NCBI RefSeq assembly: GCF_002160755.1
Contig: NZ_NFLE01000017.1
Span: forward strand, 20,289-84,288
Direction: 5' to 3'
Length of the DNA: 64,000 bases
Origin: Lachnoclostridium sp. An14
Lineage (GTDB): Bacteria > Bacillota > Clostridia > Lachnospirales > Lachnospiraceae
Below the pieces are notes generated by a model. It was not told the DNA's origin. It did no database searches and saw only the letters and a list, made by a program, of their open reading frames with translations. The translations under genes were made by a program, and so were the position numbers. Shown piece by piece: positions 52,728 through 61,931 of the stretch. Position 1 is the first letter of the stretch; each line of letters opens with the position of its first letter.

Positions 52728-53667
52728 GGAGCGGCTGCGGGTATTGTATGGAAAGTATGCGGCATATATTGATACGGCTGTACGGTTTCTCATCAGCTTT
52801 TCGGCGCTTATGGCGGTCAGTGAGAGCGTGGGCTTTATGACCAGGCTGAGCGGGCCTGTGCCGGCCCTGGTGCTGGCGTTTCTCTGCGCGTTTTTGCCCT
52901 ATGGGCTGGACGCGGTGATCGTGGGAGCGTTTACCCTGGCCCATATCAGCGTGGTGTCCCTGGAAATCGCCGTGCTGTTAGCAGTGGCTATGCTGTTGAT
53001 TATGCTTTTGTATTACGGATTTCAGCCGGGAGACAGCTGGCTGCTTTTGGTGACGCCCCTGGCGTTTTTCCTGAACGTGCCCTATGCCGTCCCGCTGCTG
53101 GCGGGGCTGTCATGCAGCCTGGTTTCCGTGATTCCGGCCTGCAGCGGCGTGTTCTTCTACTACATGATCATTTACGTCAGGCAGAACGCTGGCACGCTCA
53201 CAGGCAGCGCCGCGGTGGACATCGCGGAGAAATACAGCAGCATTTTCGGAAACGTGGCCTCCAATGAGATGATGATCGCCATGATGGCGGCCTTTGCCGT
53301 GGGCATTCTGACGGTTTATTTTATCCGGAACCGCTCCATCGACTACGCGTGGTACATCGCCATCGCGGCTGGCATGGTGGTGCAGGCGGCGATCGTATTT
53401 ATAGGCGGTTTCGCGTTCAACGTGCCGTTTTCCATCGTGCAGTTTCTGGTGGGGACGGTGTTCAGCGTTGCGTTGGCGCTGATTTATAATTTTCTGGTAT
53501 TCGCGGTGGATTATTCCAGGACGGAATACCTGCAGTATGAGGATGACGATTATTATTACTATGTGAAGGCGGTCCCGAAGATCGCCGTCTCAGCTCCTGA
53601 TATAAAGGTGCAGAGGATCAATGCCCGCAAGGGCGGCAAAAAGCACGTCAGGCAGTATGAGGAATAG
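52705..53667 (+). CDS. Polytopic membrane protein upstream of cdaA
   Basis: 320 aa with about eight hydrophobic segments and a C-terminal cytoplasmic tail that is Tyr/Asp-rich (YEDDDYYYYVK) and ends basic. ATG at 52705 lies in the preceding gene behind AAAGGGGGGCAGGC. No named family recognised. Coupled to the 148-aa protein and followed 21 bp later by cdaA, so it may be a partner of the cyclase. Confidence 0.7.
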   Translation: MMALLVFRERLRVLYGKYAAYIDTAVRFLISFSALMAVSESVGFMTRLSGPVPALVLAFLCAFLPYGLDAVIVGAFTLAHISVVSLEIAVLLAVAMLLIMLLYYGFQPGDSWLLLVTPLAFFLNVPYAVPLLAGLSCSLVSVIPACSGVFFYYMIIYVRQNAGTLTGSAAVDIAEKYSSIFGNVASNEMMIAMMAAFAVGILTVYFIRNRSIDYAWYIAIAAGMVVQAAIVFIGGFAFNVPFSIVQFLVGTVFSVALALIYNFLVFAVDYSRTEYLQYEDDDYYYYVKAVPKIAVSAPDIKVQRINARKGGKKHVRQYEE

Positions 53668-53688
53668 AAGGGGAGGTGGCAGATAAGC

Positions 53689-54564
53689 ATGGCGAACATC
53701 GTAGAGACGCTGTATTCCTGGTTGTCATTCGTGCGCCATATCAGCCTGAGGAATCTGTTGGAGATTGTGATCATCACGTTTCTGGTGTATGAGATCCTGG
53801 TGTGGATTAAAAATACCAGGGCCTGGACGCTGTTAAAGGGAATTGTGGTGATTTTGGGATTTACGGTGCTGGCGTACCTGCTGCGCCTGGACACGATTTT
53901 CTGGATTATCAGCAAATTCGCCTTCGTGGCGACCACGGCGCTGGTGATCATTTTCCAGCCGGAGCTGAGGAAGGCGCTGGAGGAGCTGGGCAGCCAGAAT
54001 CTCATTTCCGGCATTCTGTCCTTTGACGACGGGAAAGAGAGCCGGGCGTTTACGGAGCGGTCTGTAAATGAGATCGTGAAGGCTACCTTTGAGATGGCGA
54101 AGGTGAAGACCGGCGCCCTTATGGTGATTGAAAGGGACGTTCCCTTAAGCGAGATCGAGCGGACGGGAATTGAGATTGACGGCCTCATCAGCAGCCAGCT
54201 TTTGATCAACATTTTCGAGCACAACACCCCTCTCCACGACGGAGCGGTGGTGCTCAGCGGAAATAAGGTGGTGTCAGCCACCTGTTATCTGCCCCTGTCT
54301 GATAACATGGCCATCAGCAAGGACCTGGGAACCAGACACCGGGCGGCGGTGGGCATCAGCGAGGTGTCCGACAGCATGACGGTAGTGGTGTCGGAGGAGA
54401 CCGGGCGGGTGTCCGTGGCGGAAAACGGCGGCCTGCGCCGGGTGAGCGACAGCGACGAGCTGAGAGCAATCCTGTCCAGGCTGACGGAGCAGGAGGAGAC
54501 CGGAGGAAAGAGATTTAAAATCTGGAAGGGAAGGATCAGAAATGAAAAAAAGATTGCTAAATAA
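53689..54564 (+). CDS. cdaA: CdaA, membrane diadenylate cyclase
   Basis: 291-aa enzyme that makes cyclic di-AMP from two ATP. Three N-terminal membrane segments, then a DAC (DisA_N) domain with DGA at residues 184-186 (LHDGAVVLSGNKVVSATCYLPLS) and RHR at 216-218 (GTRHRAAVG). ATG at 53689 follows GGGGAGGTGGCAGATAAGC. Overlaps cdaR by 23 bp, the usual arrangement in Firmicutes. Confidence 0.97.
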   Translation: MANIVETLYSWLSFVRHISLRNLLEIVIITFLVYEILVWIKNTRAWTLLKGIVVILGFTVLAYLLRLDTIFWIISKFAFVATTALVIIFQPELRKALEELGSQNLISGILSFDDGKESRAFTERSVNEIVKATFEMAKVKTGALMVIERDVPLSEIERTGIEIDGLISSQLLINIFEHNTPLHDGAVVLSGNKVVSATCYLPLSDNMAISKDLGTRHRAAVGISEVSDSMTVVVSEETGRVSVAENGGLRRVSDSDELRAILSRLTEQEETGGKRFKIWKGRIRNEKKIAK

Positions 54565-55867
54565 TTTCAGCCTGAAGCTGATTTCCTTCTTACTGGCCTT
54601 TTTTCTCTGGCTTTTGGTGGTCAATATGTCCAATCCGCTCATCGAGGGCAGCAAGGAAGTAGAGCTGGAAATCGTGAACGCGGACATTTTGGAGGAGGCT
54701 GGACAGACCTACGAGATCGTGGGGAAATCCACGGTGACGGTGCGCTACAGCGTGGCGACTCTGGATGCCTATAAAATCCAGGCGTCGGATTTCCGGGCCT
54801 ACATCGACCTGGCGGATCTGTACGATGTGACCGGTGCCGTGCCGGTGAATCTGGAAATGGTGGCAAACCAGGGGCTGATCAGCTCCCCCCGGGTGAAACC
54901 GGAGGTCGTGCACGTGGAGACGGAGGATCTGCAGCGGAAACGGTTTGACCTCAGGGTATCCACCACGGGAGAGCCGGAGGAAGGATATGAGTTAGGGACC
55001 GTGACCCTGGATCCGGAATATCTTTACATCAACGGGCCGGTGTCCCAGGTGGGACAGATCAGCTCCGTGGGAGTGGAGATCTCCGTGGCAGGCGCCAACG
55101 CCAACGTAAACGGCAGCGTCCAGCCCGTGTTCTACGATGCCAATGGAAATCGCCTGAGCGTCAGCGACCGGATCACCTACGATGTGCCGGAAATCGGCTA
55201 CGAGGTGGAAGTCCTGAAGGTGAAGTCCCTGCCCCTGGATTTCCAGGTGACGGGAACGGTGGCGGAGGGATACCGCTACGCCGGACTGAACAGCGACGTG
55301 CAGAGCGTGCCGGTAGCAGGCTTAAAGTCCAACTTATCCAGCTTGTCCACCATCACGGTGGACGACCCCCAGCTGAATGTTCAGGGGGCGACCCAGAGCA
55401 AGACGGTGACCATTGACCTGACCCAGTACATCCCGGACAATGTGACCATTGTGGGAGGACGGACAGAGGCTGTGGTGACCATGGATGTGGAGAAACTGGA
55501 TACGAGGGTGTTCACCCTGCACTTAGAGGACGTGGAACAGACAGGAGCGTCCCAGGACTATGACTACCACTTCTCGCCGGAGACGGTGGAGGTGACGGTT
55601 CAGGGACTGAAGGACGATCTGGACGCCATGTCAGAGGAAGATTTGAACGCGGTGCTGGATCTGCACGGTCAGACGTCAGGAACCAGGGCGGGAACCCTGG
55701 ATTTCCAGGTGGACGAAGGCCTGGAGATTTTAGACAGCACGCCGTTTCAGGTAACTGTGTCCGCGAAAGGTCACGACGTGATCTCCACGGACGCGGAGAC
55801 GGAGGACGATCACGGGACGCAGGAACGGGAAACCAGGGACGCGTCGGAAAATACAGAGAATGAGTGA
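54542..55867 (+). CDS. cdaR: CdaR (YbbR-domain), regulator of CdaA
   Basis: 441-aa membrane-anchored protein with an N-terminal span (LKLISFLLAFFLWLLVVNMS) and about four extracytoplasmic YbbR repeats, for example VRYSVATLDAYKIQASDFRAYIDL and KSLPLDFQVTGTVAEGYRYAGLNSDVQSV. Known CdaR proteins modulate CdaA activity. An acidic, Thr/Glu-rich tail ends the protein. Usual E. coli/B. subtilis pathway would have glmM next; here HPr follows instead. Confidence 0.9.
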   Translation: MKKRLLNNFSLKLISFLLAFFLWLLVVNMSNPLIEGSKEVELEIVNADILEEAGQTYEIVGKSTVTVRYSVATLDAYKIQASDFRAYIDLADLYDVTGAVPVNLEMVANQGLISSPRVKPEVVHVETEDLQRKRFDLRVSTTGEPEEGYELGTVTLDPEYLYINGPVSQVGQISSVGVEISVAGANANVNGSVQPVFYDANGNRLSVSDRITYDVPEIGYEVEVLKVKSLPLDFQVTGTVAEGYRYAGLNSDVQSVPVAGLKSNLSSLSTITVDDPQLNVQGATQSKTVTIDLTQYIPDNVTIVGGRTEAVVTMDVEKLDTRVFTLHLEDVEQTGASQDYDYHFSPETVEVTVQGLKDDLDAMSEEDLNAVLDLHGQTSGTRAGTLDFQVDEGLEILDSTPFQVTVSAKGHDVISTDAETEDDHGTQERETRDASENTENE

Positions 55868-55875
55868 GGAAACAT

Positions 55876-56139
55876 ATGGTAAAAGCAAAAGTGACAATCA
55901 AAAACCCAACAGGCCTTCACTTAAGGCCGGCAGGGATGCTCTGTAAGGAATCCCTGCAGTTCCAGTCATCCATACATTTTCAGTATAAGGACAGCACGGC
56001 CAACGCCAAGAGCGTACTGAGCGTCCTGGGCGCCTGTGTCAAGAGCGGGGATGAGATCGAGTTCATCTGCGAGGGAAAGGACGAGGAGGAAGCCCTGGCT
56101 GCCGTGGTAAAGCTGGTAGAGGACGGCTTGGGAGAGTAG
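55876..56139 (+). CDS. HPr family phosphocarrier protein
   Basis: 87-aa HPr. The active-site His lies in PTGLHLRPAG and the regulatory serine region is NAKSVLSVLGACVKSGDEI, matching the HPr-kinase site of Gram-positive HPr. ATG at 55876 is chosen; an in-frame GTG at 55864 overlaps the cdaR stop. It sits in the cda gene run rather than with a ptsI gene, so it may be Crh-like or a spare HPr. Confidence 0.88.
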   Translation: MVKAKVTIKNPTGLHLRPAGMLCKESLQFQSSIHFQYKDSTANAKSVLSVLGACVKSGDEIEFICEGKDEEEALAAVVKLVEDGLGE

Positions 56140-56141
56140 CT

Positions 56142-57494
56142 ATGTGGGTATACGCGATCTGCTATCTGGCCGCGTTTCTGGCAGATCGGGCTGGCTGGCA
56201 CTGGCCGGCCGGGCTCTGCCTGATGGCGGCAGCTGTCTGGCTGTATCTGACGGAATATGGGAGGACGGGAAATCTGGTGCATCTGCGCGGGCTGTTTTCC
56301 CTGTTCTGGGTAGGAGGACAAGGGATCGCCTGTCTGAAACTCAGCCGCCTGCAGGTGCCGTGGAGTGGTCTTACGTGGGCCTGTTTCTTCCTGGCGTTTG
56401 CAGGCTTTTTCCTTACCTTCGAGGTACTGGAGAGGAGAGAGGGCGGCAGAGAAGGAATGGACGCAGGCCCTCGGGGACGGAGGCTTTGGGCAGGCGGCGG
56501 GGGCATTTTCCATGGAAATGGCTCCGGGGCCAAGCCTCTTGGCGGAATGCGGGGGGACGGGCTTTTTGGCAGCCTGATGGCCGTCACGGCCGTTTCTTTG
56601 GCGGCATTCTGCTTTGAGGCCTGGTATCTGGGGTATATCCCCTTTCTGGTACGGGGAGTGCCCCACGCCTATTCCTATTTCCATGTGACGGGCGTCCACT
56701 ATTTTACGGTGTCCTGTGTGCTGGTGCCGGGGCTGGGAGTGCTGTTTTTTCTCACGGACCGGGGGCGTTCCGGCCGTGGGAAACGGCTGGCGGCAGCGGC
56801 GGCCATGGCGGTCTCCCTGCTCATTCCCCTGCTGTGCGTGTCCAGGTTCCAGCTGATTTTAGCAGTGCTTTTGGCGGTGTTTGTGTACATCCAGTGGATG
56901 GGGAATTTCCCCTTGCTTTTGGGCGCGGGGATCGGAGTGCTGATGGTGGCCGCTTACGTGGTGCTCACCATTGCCAGGAGCCACGATGTGGCTTACTTGA
57001 ACGGCATTTTTGAGATGAAATATGAGGAGATGCCCATTTTTATTACCCAGCCCTATATGTATATCGCCAATAATTACGAGAATTTCAACTACCTGGTGGA
57101 GCATCTGGAGCGGTTTGCCTTCGGGATGCGGTCCCTGTTCCCGCTGTGGGCGCTGACGGGGCTGAAATTTGTGATGCCGTCCCTGGCGGATTACCCGATT
57201 TTGGTAAATAAAGAGGAGCTGACCACGGTGACCCTGTTTTACGACGCCTACTATGATTTTGGTGTGGCGGGAGTGCTGGCCCTGTCCTGCGGGCTGGGAG
57301 CGGTAAGCTTTTTCCTGGTAAAAGGGCTGCGGCGGATGCGAAATCCTGTGGGATTTTTGTTCTACGCTCAGCTTGCCGTATACCTGATGCTGTCCTTTTT
57401 CACCACCTGGTTTTCCAATCCCACCACCTGGTTTTACCTGGCGGTGACGGCGGCGGTGTATGGGTACTGCGCCTTTCGGGGCAGCGGCAGGTGA
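56142..57494 (+). CDS. Polysaccharide/oligosaccharide repeat-unit polymerase-like membrane protein
   Basis: 450-aa protein with 11-12 hydrophobic segments and a large loop containing YMYIANNYENFNYLVEHLERFAFGMRSLFPLW, a pattern of O-antigen/repeat-unit polymerases of the OPG type. It starts 2 bp after HPr. No other capsule genes are near. Probably acts on a lipid-linked glycan outside the membrane; inferred. Confidence 0.65.
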   Translation: MWVYAICYLAAFLADRAGWHWPAGLCLMAAAVWLYLTEYGRTGNLVHLRGLFSLFWVGGQGIACLKLSRLQVPWSGLTWACFFLAFAGFFLTFEVLERREGGREGMDAGPRGRRLWAGGGGIFHGNGSGAKPLGGMRGDGLFGSLMAVTAVSLAAFCFEAWYLGYIPFLVRGVPHAYSYFHVTGVHYFTVSCVLVPGLGVLFFLTDRGRSGRGKRLAAAAAMAVSLLIPLLCVSRFQLILAVLLAVFVYIQWMGNFPLLLGAGIGVLMVAAYVVLTIARSHDVAYLNGIFEMKYEEMPIFITQPYMYIANNYENFNYLVEHLERFAFGMRSLFPLWALTGLKFVMPSLADYPILVNKEELTTVTLFYDAYYDFGVAGVLALSCGLGAVSFFLVKGLRRMRNPVGFLFYAQLAVYLMLSFFTTWFSNPTTWFYLAVTAAVYGYCAFRGSGR

Positions 57495-57578
57495 GCCGTA
57501 AAGAGGATAAAGGAAATAGAACCGGTGGTTCAGGGCGCCGCAGGCGCCGGATTCATGTAAGATGGGAGGAGAAATACG

Positions 57579-58769
57579 ATGATTTCAGATAAAATGAAAC
57601 CGATGATGGAGAACAGTTCCGTAATCCGGGCCATGTTTGAGGAAGGAATGAAGATGGCGGCCGTATACGGAAAGGAAAATGTGTATGATTTCAGCCTGGG
57701 AAACCCCAATGTGCCGGCGCCGGACTGTGTAAAGCAGGCGATCCTGGACATTTTGGAGGAGGAGGATTCCACTTTTCTCCACGGCTATATGCCCAATGCG
57801 GGGTATGAGGACGTGCGGAAGGCGGTGGCGGACTCCCTAAACAGGAGGTTTGCCATGGACTACGGTCCGGAGAACATTATTATGACCGTGGGGGCGGCCA
57901 GCGGCCTGAACGACATTTTAAAGACCATCCTCAATCCGGAAGATGAGGTTTTGACCTTTGCCCCCTTCTTTGTGGAGTATGCCTCCTACGTGAAAAACTA
58001 TGACGGTGAGCTGATCGTGGTATCGCCGGATACAGAGACCTTTCAGCCGAATCTGGAGGAGTTTGAGAAACGGATCTGCGAAAAGACAAAGGCAGTGATC
58101 GTAAACACCCCCAATAACCCCACCGGCGTGGTTTACTCAGAGGAGACCATCCGCCGTATGGCTGAGATCCTGGAGAGAAAGAGCGGGGAGACCGGCCATC
58201 CCATTGTGCTGATTTCCGATGAGCCGTACCGGGAGCTGGTGTATGACGGGGTAGAGGTTCCGTTTATTCCCAAGTTCTATAAGGATACGGTAGTGGTATA
58301 CTCTTACAGTAAGTCCCTGTCTCTGCCGGGGGAGCGGATCGGCTATCTGGCCATCCCCAAATCCATGACGGACTGGGAGACGGTGACGGCGGCGGCCACC
58401 ATTGCCCATCGGATTTTGGGCAGCGTAAACGCGCCGTCCCTGATGCAGCGGGTGATCATGCGCTGTGTGGATGCCACATCTGACATCGGAGCCTATGAGA
58501 AGAACAGGAACCTGCTGTACGGGAGCCTGAAAGAGTACGGATTTCAGTGCATCCGGCCGGAGGGGGCTTTTTACCTGTTTGTGAAATCTCCTCTGGAGGA
58601 TGAGGGAGAGTTCTGCCAGGTGTGCAAAAAGCATCACATTCTGGTGGTTCCCGGCAGTTCATTCTTCTGTCCGGGCTATGTGCGCATTTCCTACTGCGTT
58701 TCCCATGAGCAGATCCAGCGTTCCCTGCCGGCATTTCGCGCGGTGGCAGAGGAGTGCGGTCTGATATAA
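57579..58769 (+). CDS. PLP-dependent aminotransferase, class I/II
   Basis: 396-aa aminotransferase, probably aspartate- or aromatic-type. Conserved blocks: SLGNPNVPAPDCVKQAI, NTPNNPTGVVYSEE, LISDEPYRELVYDG and the PLP-lysine region VVYSYSKSLSLPGERIGYLA. ATG at 57579 follows GGGAGGAGAAATACG. A terminator follows. Confidence 0.92.
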   Translation: MISDKMKPMMENSSVIRAMFEEGMKMAAVYGKENVYDFSLGNPNVPAPDCVKQAILDILEEEDSTFLHGYMPNAGYEDVRKAVADSLNRRFAMDYGPENIIMTVGAASGLNDILKTILNPEDEVLTFAPFFVEYASYVKNYDGELIVVSPDTETFQPNLEEFEKRICEKTKAVIVNTPNNPTGVVYSEETIRRMAEILERKSGETGHPIVLISDEPYRELVYDGVEVPFIPKFYKDTVVVYSYSKSLSLPGERIGYLAIPKSMTDWETVTAAATIAHRILGSVNAPSLMQRVIMRCVDATSDIGAYEKNRNLLYGSLKEYGFQCIRPEGAFYLFVKSPLEDEGEFCQVCKKHHILVVPGSSFFCPGYVRISYCVSHEQIQRSLPAFRAVAEECGLI

Positions 58770-58781
58770 GCGGCAAAGGAG

Positions 58782-58814
58782 AGCTGTCAGGCCCTGGCGG
58801 GGCGGGCAGCTTTT
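58782..58814 (+). terminator. Terminator after the aminotransferase gene
   Basis: AGCTGTC / GGCAGCT outer stem around GCCC/GGGC, followed by TTTTGCTGTTTT. Confidence 0.6.
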
Positions 58815-58867
58815 GCTGTTTTGGCCGGCTAGGAGAAACTGCGGGCGGTAAATGGCGGCGGATAAGG

Positions 58868-58936
58868 CGGGAAACGGCGGCATGGGAGACGGAAACGGAG
58901 ACGGGAAACGGCGGCATAGGAGACGGGAAACTGCGG
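58868..58936 (+). repeat. Short imperfect tandem repeat upstream of the AI-2E-type gene
   Basis: Two copies of CGGGAAACGGCGGCAT-GGAGAC with 34-bp period (58868 and 58902), then a partial third. G-rich, noncoding; an overlapping ORF of 63 residues is low-complexity and not credible. Confidence 0.5.
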
Positions 58937-59012
58937 CTGACGGCGGAAACCGGTCAGCCGCCGGGGCAGACAGGCTGGAAAACGGGCCGAGGACAACGGA
59001 GGAGGTAGAGAG

Positions 59013-60140
59013 ATGGAGACGGTCAAAAAGTATCTGCGAGTGATCCTTAATATTGTGATCCCGGTGGCGGCGATTGGGCTGCTGGTGTATCTGGGGCCGA
59101 AACTGCTACGCTTTTTCCTGCCCTTTGTGATCGGCTGGATCCTGGCAATGATTGCCAACCCTCTGGTGCGGTTCCTGGAACGGCGGTTAAAGCTGGTGCG
59201 CAGGCACAGCTCCATCCTCATTGTGGTGGTGGTGCTGGCGGGAGTCATCGGGCTGATTTATCTGATCGTGTCCCGGCTGATCATCGAAGGAACATCCTTC
59301 CTCCGCGATCTGCCGGCGATTATGGAGACGGTGTCAGAGGAGGTGCGCGGGGCCATGGGCCGGTTTGAGGGTCTGTTTTTCCGCCTGCCGGAGGAGACCA
59401 GAGAGGCCCTTTACCGAGCCAGCGAGAACCTGGACGAGTACGTGGGCATGGCCATTCAGAAACTGACGCCTACCACGGTGTCCGCCGCGGGGAGCGTGGC
59501 CAAGTGGATTCCCAACGTCCTGGTAAACACGGTGGTGATGATTCTGTCCTCCTATTTCTTCATCGTGGAGCGGGACGGGATCCTGCGCTTTTTGGGGAAA
59601 TTCATGCCGGAGAGCGGGGGACGGTACTACCGGTTCCTGAAAAAGGATATAAAAAAGCTGATTGGCGGGTATTTTCTGGCGCAGTTTCGCATTATGTTTG
59701 TGGTGGCCCTGATCCTGGCTGCCGGTTTGCTGGTGCTCCAGGTAAAGTACAGCGCGCTCTGGGCGGTGCTCATCGCCATTCTGGATTTCCTGCCGGTGTT
59801 CGGGACGGGCACCGTGCTCATCCCCTGGGCCGTGATCAAGGTGTTTTCCGGGGAGTACGCCTTCGCGGCGGGGCTGGCGCTGATTTACGTGCTCACCCAG
59901 GTGGTGCGGCAGATGATCCAGCCGAAGATTGTGGGGGATACCATCGGCCTTCCGCCTCTCACCACCCTGTTTTTCCTGTATCTGGGATATAAATGGGCGG
60001 GCCTTGGGGGAATGATCGTGGCGGTTCCCGTGGGAATGTTCGTGCTCAATCTCTATAAATTCGGCGCCTTTGATTCTTTGATTGACAACGTGCGAATTTT
60101 AGTGCATGATGTGAATGAATTCCGAAAGAAAAAAGAATAG
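59013..60140 (+). CDS. AI-2E family transporter (YtvI-like)
   Basis: 375-aa membrane protein with eight predicted spans. FFLPFVIGWILAMIANPLVRFLERRLKL at the N-terminus and AIIDFLPVFGTGTVLIPWAVIKV-like plus IQPKIVGDTIGLPPLTTLFFLYLGYKWAGLGGMIVAVPVGM at the C-terminus identify the family. Roles known for relatives are ion/solute or signal export; substrate unknown. ATG at 59013 follows CGGAGGAGGTAGAG. Confidence 0.9.
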   Translation: METVKKYLRVILNIVIPVAAIGLLVYLGPKLLRFFLPFVIGWILAMIANPLVRFLERRLKLVRRHSSILIVVVVLAGVIGLIYLIVSRLIIEGTSFLRDLPAIMETVSEEVRGAMGRFEGLFFRLPEETREALYRASENLDEYVGMAIQKLTPTTVSAAGSVAKWIPNVLVNTVVMILSSYFFIVERDGILRFLGKFMPESGGRYYRFLKKDIKKLIGGYFLAQFRIMFVVALILAAGLLVLQVKYSALWAVLIAILDFLPVFGTGTVLIPWAVIKVFSGEYAFAAGLALIYVLTQVVRQMIQPKIVGDTIGLPPLTTLFFLYLGYKWAGLGGMIVAVPVGMFVLNLYKFGAFDSLIDNVRILVHDVNEFRKKKE

Positions 60141-60155
60141 ACATAAGGGGAAAGT

Positions 60156-61517
60156 ATGACAAATTCACTTGAAACAGACAATATGCGGGGGCTGGTATGG
60201 AGGTTGGCCATTCCTTCCATGCTGGCCCAGTTCGTCAGCGTGCTGTACAGCATCGTAGACCGGATGTACATCGGCAATATCCCGGAGATCGGGGAAATGG
60301 CCCTGGCGGGCGTGGGAGTGTGCGGCCCCATCGTGACGCTGGTGTCCTCGGCCGCGTTTTTGGTGGGGATCGGCGGAGCCCCGTTGGTGAGTATCCGCAT
60401 GGGGCAGAAGAATTACAGGTCGGCGCGGGCGATCCTGGCCAACTGCTTTCTGATGCTGTCGGTGATCGCGGTGGCGCTGACGGTGGTTTCCCTGCTTTTG
60501 AAGGAGCACCTTCTCATGTGGTTCGGCGCCAGTGAAAATTCTTTTGTGTATGCCGACCAGTATATTACCATTTATCTGCTGGGGACGTTTTTTGCCCTGG
60601 TGTCCACGGGTATGAACCAGTTTATCATCTGCCAGGGATTCGCGAAGACGGGAATGCTCTCGGTGGTGCTGGGGGCGGTGTGCAACATTGCGCTGGATCC
60701 CCTGTTTATCTTTGTGTTTGGTATGGGAGTGCGGGGGGCTGCCGTGGCCACGGTGCTGTCCCAGATGGTTTCCTGCCTGTTTGTGCTGGTGTTCCTGTTT
60801 GGGAAACGGCCGGTGATCCCCATCACCTTTGGGAATTATCACTGGTTTATTATGAAACGGGTGATGTCGGTGGGATTTTCCCCCTTTCTCATCATCGCCT
60901 TTGACAACATCCTGATCATCTCTCTGAATTCTGTGATTCAGAAGTACGGCGGCGCCGGGCGGGGAGATATGCTGCTCACCTGCGCCACCATTTTGCAGAG
61001 CTTTATGCTCATGGTCACCATGCCCCTGGGGGGAATCACCACGGGGACTCAGACCGTCCTGGGCTACAATTACGGCGCCAGGCGGCCGGATCGGATTGTG
61101 AAGGCGGAAAAACATATTTTTGCCATGTGCGTGACATTTACCACGATTATGTTCGTGCTGGCACAGACGGTGCCGGAGATTTTCGTGCGGATTTTTACTC
61201 AGAATGAGGAGTATGTGAAGGTGACGGTGGACGCCATCCGGGTGTATACCATGGGAGTGATCCCCTTGGCGCCTCAGTATATGATTGTGGACGGATTTTT
61301 CACGGGGCTGGGAATTTCCAAAATGGCGATCACCCTGTCCACCTTCCGGAAATCCATCTTCTTTCTGTGCGTGTTCTGCATTCCGCCCATCTGGGGGGTG
61401 GAGAACGTGTTTTACACGGAGCCGATTTCTGATTTTGTGGGAGCGACCTTTTCTGTGGCGGTGTTCCTGCTCACGTTCCGCAAAATTATAGGATTAAAAC
61501 AAGGGAAACAGAGGTGA
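60156..61517 (+). CDS. MATE family efflux transporter
   Basis: 453-aa MatE protein with 12 membrane spans. Signatures LAIPSMLAQFVSVLYSIVDRMYIG, ISIRMGQKNYRSA-like and GGITTGTQTVLGYNYGARRPDRI are typical. Likely exports cationic compounds with sodium or proton antiport. ATG at 60156 follows AAGGGGAAAGT. Stop overlaps a GTGA before the small protein gene. Confidence 0.95.
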   Translation: MTNSLETDNMRGLVWRLAIPSMLAQFVSVLYSIVDRMYIGNIPEIGEMALAGVGVCGPIVTLVSSAAFLVGIGGAPLVSIRMGQKNYRSARAILANCFLMLSVIAVALTVVSLLLKEHLLMWFGASENSFVYADQYITIYLLGTFFALVSTGMNQFIICQGFAKTGMLSVVLGAVCNIALDPLFIFVFGMGVRGAAVATVLSQMVSCLFVLVFLFGKRPVIPITFGNYHWFIMKRVMSVGFSPFLIIAFDNILIISLNSVIQKYGGAGRGDMLLTCATILQSFMLMVTMPLGGITTGTQTVLGYNYGARRPDRIVKAEKHIFAMCVTFTTIMFVLAQTVPEIFVRIFTQNEEYVKVTVDAIRVYTMGVIPLAPQYMIVDGFFTGLGISKMAITLSTFRKSIFFLCVFCIPPIWGVENVFYTEPISDFVGATFSVAVFLLTFRKIIGLKQGKQR

Positions 61518-61522
61518 CGGGT

Positions 61523-61807
61523 ATGGATGTGGCGGCTTATTTGGAGGAAATGAAGGAGATGGCCCGGCGGGATGAAGGCCTGCGGGTGCGGCTTTTGGCG
61601 ACGCGGGAGGCGGGGGAGCCCCTGGCAGCCTTCTGCGCCATCTGCCGGGAAATGGGATTTCCCGTCTATGAGATGGACGTGATCGGCGCCGGAGAGGAGT
61701 TTTACGCGGCCATGAAACGGAGCACCAACGGCGGCGGGGAAAATTCCCCGGCGCTGGCAGGTGAGGACGATTTTTATGGCTGGGTGATGGCAGAGCTGGA
61801 GAGGTGA
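61523..61807 (+). CDS. Small Nif11-like protein
   Basis: 94 aa. AYLEEMKEMARRDEGLRVRLLATREAGEPLAAFCAICREMGFPVYEMDV loosely resembles the Nif11/N-terminal leader fold (short helix, DPELR-like turn, GF-type helix), followed by an acidic C-terminal part. It lacks the GG site and cysteine/serine-rich core of a peptide precursor. The ATG at 61523 behind AGAGGTGA is preferred to GTG at 61514. Its stop lies in the terminator stem. Could also be an unrelated small protein. Confidence 0.5.
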   Translation: MDVAAYLEEMKEMARRDEGLRVRLLATREAGEPLAAFCAICREMGFPVYEMDVIGAGEEFYAAMKRSTNGGGENSPALAGEDDFYGWVMAELER

Positions 61808-61829
61808 GATGGGGCACCTCTCTTTTTTT
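61799..61829 (+). terminator. Strong terminator after the MATE operon
   Basis: GAGAGGTG / CACCTCTC stem, loop AGATGGGG, followed by TTTTTTT; overlaps the last codons of the small gene. Confidence 0.88.
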
Positions 61830-61880
61830 GTGTCACAGGAAAGGGCGTTCCCTATGACACAAAAGCCTCCGGCGGGAGGC
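61826..61880 (+). repeat. Intergenic hairpin repeat, copy 3
   Basis: TTTTGTGTCACAGGAA / TTCCCTATGACACAAAA (about 16-bp arms) followed by GCCTCC-GGCG-GGAGGC. A further long hairpin GCCCATAGCTGCG / CGCAGGGCTATGGGC occupies 61888-61925. Confidence 0.75.
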
Positions 61881-61931
61881 CCGTCTTGCCCATAGCTGCG
61901 CATTCTGTCCCGCAGGGCTATGGGCACCGAA

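Noticed and set aside
58852..59043. Gly/Arg-rich 63-residue ORF before the AI-2E-type gene.
   Set aside because: It is a product of a G-rich tandem repeat and has no ribosome-binding site or recognisable fold.
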